Assembly (NCBI GenBank): GCA_034430655.1
Contig: DAOUEC010000302.1
Coordinates: 1-14,647 of the forward strand
Length of the DNA stretch: 14,647 nucleotides
Source: JAUWNP01 sp034430655
Lineage (GTDB): Bacteria > Chloroflexota > Anaerolineae > B4-G1
Direction: 5' to 3'
Positions 1-5,190 of this stretch are shown piece after piece (within the stretch, counting starts at the first letter, position 1; each line of letters opens with the position of its first letter). The translations under genes were made by a program, and so were the position numbers. The notes under the pieces were generated by a model. That model had not been told where the DNA came from, searched no databases, and saw nothing but the letters and a program-made list of their open reading frames with translations.

Positions 1-248
1 ACATGGCCGACGACGGGACGGACGCCTTTGACCAGGCTGTGGGCATGGCGCTGAAACATAAAGTCGAGGCCTCGCTTGAAGAGGTTGAGCGGGCGCTGGC
101 CAAGTTTGACAATGGCATCTATGGCATTTGCGAAGCCTGCGGTGCCAGGATTGACCGTGCACGCCTGGAGGTGCTGCCTCAGGCAATGTGCTGCCTGGAC
201 TGCCAGGAGCGCCACGAACACGGTGGGACACGGACGGTCTCTCATTGA
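1..248 (+). CDS. DksA/TraR-type zinc-finger protein (3' part)
   Basis: The visible 81 residues hold the C-terminal half of a TraR/DksA-family protein. A C4 zinc finger is formed by Cys43, Cys46, Cys64 and Cys67 (CxxC-x17-CxxC, with an extra Cys63), and is preceded by a charged helix containing ADDGTDAFDQ. In the family this stretch normally lies mid-protein after an N-terminal coiled coil, so the ATG at position 3 is probably internal and the true start lies off the window. Family members bind RNA polymerase or act as small regulators; which applies here cannot be read from this part. The stop codon overlaps the TTG start of lspA (TTGA), so the two are probably translationally coupled. The family call is secure and the specific role is not. 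Confidence 0.85.
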   Translation, partial: MADDGTDAFDQAVGMALKHKVEASLEEVERALAKFDNGIYGICEACGARIDRARLEVLPQAMCCLDCQERHEHGGTRTVSH

Positions 249-763
249 AGCGACGCAAGCGAGACATCCTGGTCTTGCTAGCCACGGTAGCGTTGGTCTT
301 GCTCGTTGACCGGGTCAGCAAGTACTTTGTGATAGCGTGGTTGGGAGAGGGCCAGTCGTGGGGCATCGTGCCCTGGCTGGCCCCTGTCTTTCGTATCACC
401 TACGTGACGAACACGGGGGCAGCTTTTGGGCTATTTCCTCAGTGGGGCAATTTCTTCATCGTCGTCGCTGCAATCGTCATCGTGGTGATTGTTTTCTACT
501 GCTGGCATCTCTCGGATGGACAGTGGCTGGTGCGGATAGCGCTGGGCCTGCAACTCGGCGGGGCCATCGGTAATCTGGTGGACCGGCTGTGGCGGGGATC
601 CGTGGTGGACTTCATTGACCTCAATTTCTGGCCCTTACACAACTGGCCGGTTTTCAACCTGGCCGATGCTTCCGTCGTCGCTGGCGTGACGTTATTGGCA
701 CTGATGATGCTGTGGGAGGAGCGGCGCGGACAGGACGGGCAGCGGGCGATTGAGGATGGCTGA
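245..763 (+). CDS. lspA: Lipoprotein signal peptidase (signal peptidase II)
   Basis: This is an integral membrane aspartic protease that removes signal peptides from prolipoproteins after diacylglyceryl transfer. From the TTG at 245 the product is 172 residues, normal for LspA. It shows an N-terminal basic patch and first membrane helix, NTGAAFG at 56-62, then three further hydrophobic segments. The two catalytic aspartates are Asp113 (in GNLVDR) and Asp141 (in FNLADAS). An upstream in-frame ATG at 188 would add 19 residues inside the preceding zinc-finger gene with no membrane or family character. The TTG that overlaps the previous stop is therefore preferred, with expression by coupling because no strong ribosome binding site is visible. 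The 3' end overlaps the start of the pseudouridine synthase gene by a few bases. Confidence 0.93.
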   Translation: MKRRKRDILVLLATVALVLLVDRVSKYFVIAWLGEGQSWGIVPWLAPVFRITYVTNTGAAFGLFPQWGNFFIVVAAIVIVVIVFYCWHLSDGQWLVRIALGLQLGGAIGNLVDRLWRGSVVDFIDLNFWPLHNWPVFNLADASVVAGVTLLALMMLWEERRGQDGQRAIEDG

Positions 764-1685
764 GGAGCAGATTGTCCCCTTCACTGTCGAAGTCGGCGGC
801 GAGCGGCTGGACAAGGTCATTCCGGCTCACGTATTGGACCTCAGCCGGGCGACGGCCCAACGGCTGATCAAGGCTGGTGAGGTCACGGTCAACGGGCGGC
901 CCAGCAAACCCAGTTACCACGTGCAGGTGGGCGACGAGATTGTTGTGTGCATCCCCGCCGAGATGCCCGAGCCGGTCATGCCGGAGGATATTGCCCTCGA
1001 CGTCATCTACGAAGACGATCATCTGCTGGTGGTGAACAAGCCGGCGGGGATGGTGGTGCATCCGGCCTACGGGCACACCAGTGGCACACTGGTCAACGCG
1101 GTGCTGGCTCATTGTCCCCGGATCGCCGACGTCGGCGGGCCAGACCGTGCTGGAGTGGTGCATCGGCTGGACAAGGATACCTCTGGCCTGATTCTCGTCG
1201 CCAAGGATGAGGCGACCCGCGACGCGCTCCAGCGGCAGTTCAAGCGTCGGCAGGTCGCCAAGACCTATCTGGCGCTGGTTGAGGGCCGGGTGCAGCCTCG
1301 GGAGGGGGTCATCGAAGCGCCCGTGGGACGCGACAAGCGACAGCGTAAAAAGATGGCCGTAGTGCGGAGTGGGCGGGAGGCACGCACCCTGTACCGTGCC
1401 ATCGAGTACTTCGCCGACCACACGCTGCTGGAGGTGCATCCCCACACCGGTCGCACGCACCAGGTGCGCGTGCACCTGGCCTGGCTGGGCTATCCGGTCG
1501 TGGGGGATGCGGTCTACGGCCACCGCCGCCAGCGGCTGCTCCAAGGCCGTCACTTCCTCCACGCTGCACGTCTCCGCTTCAGCCACCCCACTACAGGCGA
1601 GGAGGTGAAGTTCGAGGCCCCGTTGCCGCCAGAACTGGCCGCTGTCCTCGAGCGACTGCGCCGATACCACACAAAGAGGGGGTAG
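756..1685 (+). CDS. rluD: RluA-family 23S rRNA pseudouridine synthase (RluD-like)
   Basis: A 309-residue pseudouridine synthase that isomerises uridine to pseudouridine, most likely in 23S rRNA. Residues about 10-75 form an S4 RNA-binding domain (ERLDKVIPAHV, then a QRLIKAGEVTVNG core). The catalytic domain follows, with the family signature HRLDKDTSG and catalytic Asp139, and later HPHTGRTHQVRVHL near residue 230. Domain order and length fit RluD/RluC/RluA; RluD is favoured because lspA-rluD adjacency is common, but the site modified is not proven. I chose the ATG at 756, which overlaps the lspA stop. A TTG two codons upstream (750) is also possible, since neither has a strong ribosome binding site. 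No clear terminator follows; a palindromic repeat lies 40 bases downstream. Confidence 0.9.
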   Translation: MAEEQIVPFTVEVGGERLDKVIPAHVLDLSRATAQRLIKAGEVTVNGRPSKPSYHVQVGDEIVVCIPAEMPEPVMPEDIALDVIYEDDHLLVVNKPAGMVVHPAYGHTSGTLVNAVLAHCPRIADVGGPDRAGVVHRLDKDTSGLILVAKDEATRDALQRQFKRRQVAKTYLALVEGRVQPREGVIEAPVGRDKRQRKKMAVVRSGREARTLYRAIEYFADHTLLEVHPHTGRTHQVRVHLAWLGYPVVGDAVYGHRRQRLLQGRHFLHAARLRFSHPTTGEEVKFEAPLPPELAAVLERLRRYHTKRG

Positions 1686-1726
1686 TTTAAGAACTCCTTC
1701 TTTGACGACACAGGCAGATGAATGGA

Positions 1727-1802
1727 ACACGGATCAACACGGATTGTACGGATAAACACAGAAAAATCAGTGGGAGTCCGTCTGATCCGTGACTATCCGT
1801 GT
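1727..1802. repeat. Palindromic intergenic repeat (ACACGGAT / ATCCGTGT type)
   Basis: The left arm carries ACACGGAT at 1727-1734 and 1737-1744 plus ACGGAT at 1748-1753. The right arm carries the complements TCCGT at 1777, ATCCGTG at 1785 and ATCCGTGT at 1795-1802. The arms fold into an imperfect stem of about 27 bp with a loop of about 23 bases. It lies between the rluD stop and the ribosome binding site of the next gene. The layout resembles a REP- or MITE-like element. No long T run follows, so terminator activity is doubtful. Confidence 0.7.
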
Positions 1803-1840
1803 CCTATTTTGAGTTCTGAAATCACCCCAAGGAGTTGAGA

Positions 1841-2656
1841 ATGCGCGAAATCACCGTTGCAACAGTACAGATGAAGCCCGAACTGGGCCAGATGGAAGAT
1901 AACCTGGTCAAGATGAGTGAGTTTATCGCCCGCATCGCGACTGAACAGCCGGTGGATCTGATAGTCTTTCCGGAACTGACCACGACGGGATACGAAGTGG
2001 GGCCTCGTTTTCCCGAACTGGCCCAGCGTGTCCCAGGCCCCACGGTCAACCTCCTCGCTCAGCGGGCGAGCGAGTTGGGCGTGCACGTCGCCTTTGGGAT
2101 GGTCAGTAAGAAAGAGAAGGTCGAGAGCATCCTGTATAACTCTGTGATCCTGGTCGGTCCCGATGGTGACCTCATTGGCCGGTACCACAAAATGCACCTG
2201 CGGGGAGAGGAGCGCATCGCTTTCCGCGCTGGCTACCGGCTCGACGTCTTCGAGACCGGATTTGGCGTCGTCGGGCTAATGATCGGGTGGGACCTGGCCT
2301 TCCCGGAGGTGGCGCGCAGTTTGGTGCTGGAAGGGGCGGAGTTGCTGGTGGTGTGTGCCAACTGGGAGCAACCACACGCCGACGAGTGGCGTGCCTATCT
2401 GCAAGCGCGGGCCTACGAGAACGCGGTCTTCGTTGCCGCCGCCAACCGGGTGGGAGAGGAGCCCTCGTACACCTTCTTCGGCCAGAGCGGCATCGTCGGT
2501 CCCCGTGGGAGGATTTATGCCAGCGTGGACGAGCCCACCGAGGGGTACGCCGTAGCGACGATTGACCTGGACGAGGTGCGGCAGGTGCGGGAGGAGACGC
2601 AGGTTCTACAGTGCCGCCAGCCAACGGCGTATCGGGCCATTGTGAAAAAGTACTGA
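1841..2656 (+). CDS. Nitrilase-superfamily (carbon-nitrogen hydrolase) protein lacking the catalytic cysteine
   Basis: The 271-residue product has the full carbon-nitrogen hydrolase fold by motif order. Glu45 lies in FPELTTTGYE, Lys117 in YHKMHL, and the nucleophile-elbow strand reads LMIGWDLAFPE at 146-156. In active members of this superfamily (amidases, N-carbamoyl hydrolases, nitrilases) the third triad residue is Cys at the place held here by Gly149, encoded GGG. Glu and Lys are kept while the nucleophile is absent, and the frame is intact, so this looks like a maintained non-catalytic homologue rather than a decaying gene. The start is the ATG at 1841 because AAGGAG at 1829-1834 sits six bases upstream; a TTG at 1835 lies right at that site. 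A strong terminator follows directly. The function and any binding partner are unknown. Confidence 0.88.
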   Translation: MREITVATVQMKPELGQMEDNLVKMSEFIARIATEQPVDLIVFPELTTTGYEVGPRFPELAQRVPGPTVNLLAQRASELGVHVAFGMVSKKEKVESILYNSVILVGPDGDLIGRYHKMHLRGEERIAFRAGYRLDVFETGFGVVGLMIGWDLAFPEVARSLVLEGAELLVVCANWEQPHADEWRAYLQARAYENAVFVAAANRVGEEPSYTFFGQSGIVGPRGRIYASVDEPTEGYAVATIDLDEVRQVREETQVLQCRQPTAYRAIVKKY

Positions 2657-2660
2657 TAGA

Positions 2661-2686
2661 AGCCGCCCAACCGGGCGGCTTTTTTC
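2661..2686 (+). terminator. Rho-independent terminator after the nitrilase-like gene
   Basis: A perfect 8-bp stem, AGCCGCCC (2661-2668) with GGGCGGCT (2673-2680), has a four-base loop AACC and runs into six T residues. It lies four bases after the stop codon, so it ends the nitrilase-like transcript. Confidence 0.92.
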
Positions 2687-2709
2687 TATATTCGTTACTA
2701 CTCAGGCAG

Positions 2710-2784
2710 GCGGTTGAAACCGCGCTTGGAGGGCTGAAGCCGGCTGTCCGCCTGCGCGGACAGGTGCGTCTGCGCAGGCAGACG
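2710..2784. repeat. Cluster of four small palindromes
   Basis: Four consecutive hairpins lie between a terminator and a promoter. They are GCGGTTGAAACCGC (2710-2723), GGCTGAAGCC (2732-2741), GTCCGC-CTGC-GCGGAC (2746-2761) and CGTCTGC-GCAG-GCAGACG (2767-2784). The last two share the same build: a 6- or 7-bp stem with a four-base loop. The array looks like REP-type repetitive DNA and I see no reading frame of gene-like character in it. Confidence 0.65.
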
Positions 2785-2792
2785 TTCCTGAT

Positions 2793-2822
2793 TTGCGCAA
2801 TGTGGCGTCGGTGGGGTATAAT
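2793..2822 (+). promoter_or_regulatory. Sigma-70-type promoter for the PPC protein-glycosyltransferase pair
   Basis: A perfect -10 box TATAAT (2817-2822) is preceded at 18 bases by TTGCGC (2793-2798), a four-of-six match to the -35 consensus. Transcription would start near 2829, giving a leader of about 44 bases before the TTG start at 2873. Confidence 0.6.
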
Positions 2823-2872
2823 CGGCACAGGCTGCCGACGAAGACCACAGCCGTGGATTAGGAGGAGCAGAC

Positions 2873-3319
2873 TTGCAGACTAAAGCGTTAGAAGAGTACT
2901 ATCTGGTCAGGCTTGAGCCGGGTGAGGAGGTCATTGAGAGCCTCAAACGCTTTGCCGACGAGCATAGGGTCGGTTTCGCCGCACTGCGCGCCATCGGTGC
3001 CTTCCGGCGGGTCACGTTGGGCTACTTCGATACCGCCGCCAACGTCTACCGCCACCGGGCGGTGGAGGAGCAGGTGGAGGTGCTGAACCTGAGCGGGAAC
3101 ATCAGCCGTGGAGAGAAGGGCGAACCGATTGTGCACGCGCACGTCACCGTGGGCCGCTCCGACTACCATACGCTGGGTGGTCACCTGGTGGAAGCCACCG
3201 TCAACCCGACGCTGGAAATCGTGGTGACCACGGCCCCGGCGACTGTCCGCCGCCGTCGTGACCCCGCCACTGGCCTGACGCTGTGGGACCTGGAAGCAAC
3301 CGAGCCTGTGTACGTGTGA
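2873..3319 (+). CDS. PPC/DUF296-domain protein
   Basis: A single-domain 148-residue protein of the 'plants and prokaryotes conserved' (PPC, DUF296) family. The opening YYLVRLEPGEEVIESL and the core HAHVTVGRSDYHTLGGHL are characteristic. His88, His90 and His104 match the metal-binding histidines of bacterial members, which form trimers. In plants the domain accompanies AT-hook DNA-binding motifs; no AT-hook is present here, and the bacterial role is not established. The start is TTG, supported by AGGAGG at 2860-2865 seven bases upstream and by the promoter before it. The stop overlaps the GTG start of the glycosyltransferase (GTGA), so the two proteins are probably made together. Confidence 0.88.
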   Translation: MQTKALEEYYLVRLEPGEEVIESLKRFADEHRVGFAALRAIGAFRRVTLGYFDTAANVYRHRAVEEQVEVLNLSGNISRGEKGEPIVHAHVTVGRSDYHTLGGHLVEATVNPTLEIVVTTAPATVRRRRDPATGLTLWDLEATEPVYV

Positions 3320-4206
3320 CCACAAGTCTGAGTGTTCTCATCACCGCTTTCCGCGAAGCGGCGACCGTAGATCGGGCGATTGAGGCATTTCTCCCCCAAT
3401 TGCCCGTAGATGCTGAGATCCTGGTCGTTTGTCCCGATCCCGCGACGACGATCGTGGTGGATGATTACGCCGCCCGTTACCCGGTTGTACGGCACGTGGC
3501 CGACCCCCAGCGGGGCAAGCCGGCGGCGCTGAACGTCGGGTTGAAGGCGGCGCGAGGCAACGTTGTTGTGCTCAGCGACGGGGACGTGGTCGTTGCCGAG
3601 GATGCGCTGGCCCTGCTGCTGGCCCCCTTCGCCGATTCACAGGTGGGGGCGGTGAGCGGGCATCCCGTCAGCGTCAGCCCGCGCGACACGGTGCTGGGCT
3701 ACTGGTCGCACCTGCTCACCGAGGGGGTCCACCAGATGCGGCTGGCCCGCGACCGGGCTGCTCAGTTCCTGGTCTGCTCCGGCTATCTCTTCGCTTTCCG
3801 CCGTGCTCTGGTCGAGCGTGTGCCCGAGGACGCGCTGGCGGAGGACGCCGTGCTCTCGCACCTCATCGCCCGCCAGGGCTACCGCATCCGCTACGTGCCC
3901 CGGGCGCGCGTCTTTGTCAAGTACCCCGCCACCTATCGGGACTGGCTGCGACAGAAGGTCCGCTCCGCTGGCGGCTATGCCCAGGATTACGTGCGCAAGT
4001 CGCCGGTGCGTATGCGCTCGGTCTGGCTTGAGATGCTCCACGGCACACGGCTGGCTTTGCGCTACCCTCGCAATCCGCGGGAGTTTCTGTGGACACTGCT
4101 CCTCTTCGCCGCCCGGTTGCACCTGTGGCTGCTCGTGTTCGTCAACGTGCGGCTGCTGCATCGTCCGCTGGCTGCCCTCTGGCAGCGGGTCGAGACGACG
4201 AAGTGA
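3316..4206 (+). CDS. Family 2 glycosyltransferase, membrane-associated
   Basis: A 296-residue GT-A fold glycosyltransferase. It begins with the nucleotide-sugar-binding strand SVLITAFREAATVDRAI, then RGKPAALNVGLKAARG. The metal-binding DGD is Asp88-Gly-Asp90 and the catalytic-region ED is Glu176-Asp177. QKVRS at 213-217 takes the place of the processive QxxRW motif. Residues 257-278 form a hydrophobic C-terminal segment, suggesting action at the inner face of the membrane on a polysaccharide or glycolipid. The GTG at 3316 overlapping the previous stop was chosen over an ATG at 3283, because the family sequence starts at about residue 5 from that GTG and the upstream part lies inside the PPC gene. 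Donor and acceptor cannot be told. Confidence 0.88.
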   Translation: MTTSLSVLITAFREAATVDRAIEAFLPQLPVDAEILVVCPDPATTIVVDDYAARYPVVRHVADPQRGKPAALNVGLKAARGNVVVLSDGDVVVAEDALALLLAPFADSQVGAVSGHPVSVSPRDTVLGYWSHLLTEGVHQMRLARDRAAQFLVCSGYLFAFRRALVERVPEDALAEDAVLSHLIARQGYRIRYVPRARVFVKYPATYRDWLRQKVRSAGGYAQDYVRKSPVRMRSVWLEMLHGTRLALRYPRNPREFLWTLLLFAARLHLWLLVFVNVRLLHRPLAALWQRVETTK

Positions 4207-4208
4207 AC

Positions 4209-4236
4209 CGTAATGCGTAATGCGTGATGCGTAATC
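4209..4236. repeat. Tandem heptamer repeat (CGTAATG x4)
   Basis: Four consecutive 7-base units, CGTAATG, CGTAATG, CGTGATG and CGTAATC, start three bases after the glycosyltransferase stop. Short tandem heptamers of this kind are typical of intergenic repeats in several phyla. A weaker heptamer run (CAATGAC, CAATGGC) lies at 5113-5126 before hppA. Confidence 0.65.
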
Positions 4237-4240
4237 GCGT

Positions 4241-4277
4241 TTCGCGTCATTGAGGCAGGTGTGCTATAATGCACCTG
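4241..4277 (+). promoter_or_regulatory. Extended -10 promoter embedded in a palindrome
   Basis: TG-C-TATAAT (4262-4270) is an extended -10 element; TTCGCG at 4241-4246 is a weak -35 at 18 bases. The -10 box lies inside the inverted repeat CAGGTG (4256-4261) / CACCTG (4272-4277), a possible operator. Transcription would start near 4277, 69 bases before the ATG at 4346. Confidence 0.55.
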
Positions 4278-4345
4278 GAAAGGTCGTGGATAGGGAGACC
4301 GGTCGTTTTAACTGGCGACCAGAGCGGAGAAAGGAGGAGATGGCG

Positions 4346-5110
4346 ATGGATGTCCATCTGTACTTATCCGTGATACCCGAGGCGCTGATTGCTTCCATGT
4401 TGACCCCTGAGGAGTTTGGGGTCTACTATGCAGTTGGGGCTACGAAGAAGGCACGCGGGCAGGCCATATTCTTCGAGATCGCTCCAGATTTCAGGCATGA
4501 CTTCTTCCGTATCGAGGAGGGTATCCGGCGTTGTGTGCCCCACGAGGATGGGAGTCCGAAGCGCTCGATCTATATCTCTGTCTATCGCGTGCTGGAGTGC
4601 ATCCCTTTAGACGTCATCCAGCGGCTCTATCTCGTGACGCAGGATGGACGGGTGCTGGGCCTGGAGTCGAGCGAAGAATGCCCTGAAGACGCGGGGGGGC
4701 TGCATCTTTACCAGGAGATTGCGCCTGTGCACCCTCTTGTGGTCAGTACCCTGGGGCCCCGCGAGTTCTATGATCTGATTGTCAAGAGCCCGACCAGCCT
4801 CCTCTCCCTACCGGCGATCTGTTTCGTAGAACTAAGGCTGGGCGAATTGGCCGAGAATCCTGGGCGCGGCGCCATACGGGATCTGCCTTATTCCAACATC
4901 GGACATCTGCGTCAGTGTTTGGTGGACCTGAGGACCAAGACCGTCCACGCCAAAATGGTCAACCGCATCCAGCCGGCCTCGTTCCCATACCGCACGATAA
5001 AGAGCGGGATTTTTGTGGGGAACGAGGAACGGCTTCTCTATTTCCCCCTGCCATCGCAGGAGGAATTGCGTGCCAAACACTACCGCTGGTGGCGTTCTGT
5101 CAATTTATAG
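4346..5110 (+). CDS. Unknown protein with an internal duplication
   Basis: I do not recognise this 254-residue protein. It seems to consist of two related halves. Residues about 4-115 open with HLYLSVIPEALIASMLTPEEF, and residues 119-245 open with HLYQEIAPVHPLVVSTLGPREF. Both then show an AI-F-E strand (QAIFFEI and PAICFVEL) and a later run of similar pattern. No signal peptide or membrane helix is visible, so it is probably cytoplasmic. AAGGAGG at 4331-4337 favours the ATG at 4346 (spacing 8) over the ATG at 4340 (spacing 2). The in-frame ATG at 4250 precedes the promoter and is not used. It sits 80 bases upstream of hppA on the same strand and might be cotranscribed with it. Confidence 0.75.
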   Translation: MDVHLYLSVIPEALIASMLTPEEFGVYYAVGATKKARGQAIFFEIAPDFRHDFFRIEEGIRRCVPHEDGSPKRSIYISVYRVLECIPLDVIQRLYLVTQDGRVLGLESSEECPEDAGGLHLYQEIAPVHPLVVSTLGPREFYDLIVKSPTSLLSLPAICFVELRLGELAENPGRGAIRDLPYSNIGHLRQCLVDLRTKTVHAKMVNRIQPASFPYRTIKSGIFVGNEERLLYFPLPSQEELRAKHYRWWRSVNL

Positions 5111-5190
5111 GTCAATGACCAATGGCCAAAAGCGGCTCGACATTCTGAGCATGGCCTGAAATGCAGCATCCAGTGACAGGAGGAACGACG

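Noticed and set aside
654..1730. Long minus-strand open frame (358 codons) opposite rluD
   Set aside because: It lies wholly antisense to a gene with clear S4 and HRLD motifs, has no family character and no ribosome binding site; high GC makes such shadow frames common.
2172..2828. Minus-strand open frame of 218 codons opposite the nitrilase-like gene
   Set aside because: Composition is dominated by Arg, Pro and Ala, as expected from the reverse of a GC-rich gene, and it runs through the terminator.
4250..4345. ATG at 4250 as the start of the duplicated protein
   Set aside because: It lies upstream of the -10 box at 4265-4270 and the extra residues look non-coding; the ATG at 4346 has the ribosome binding site.
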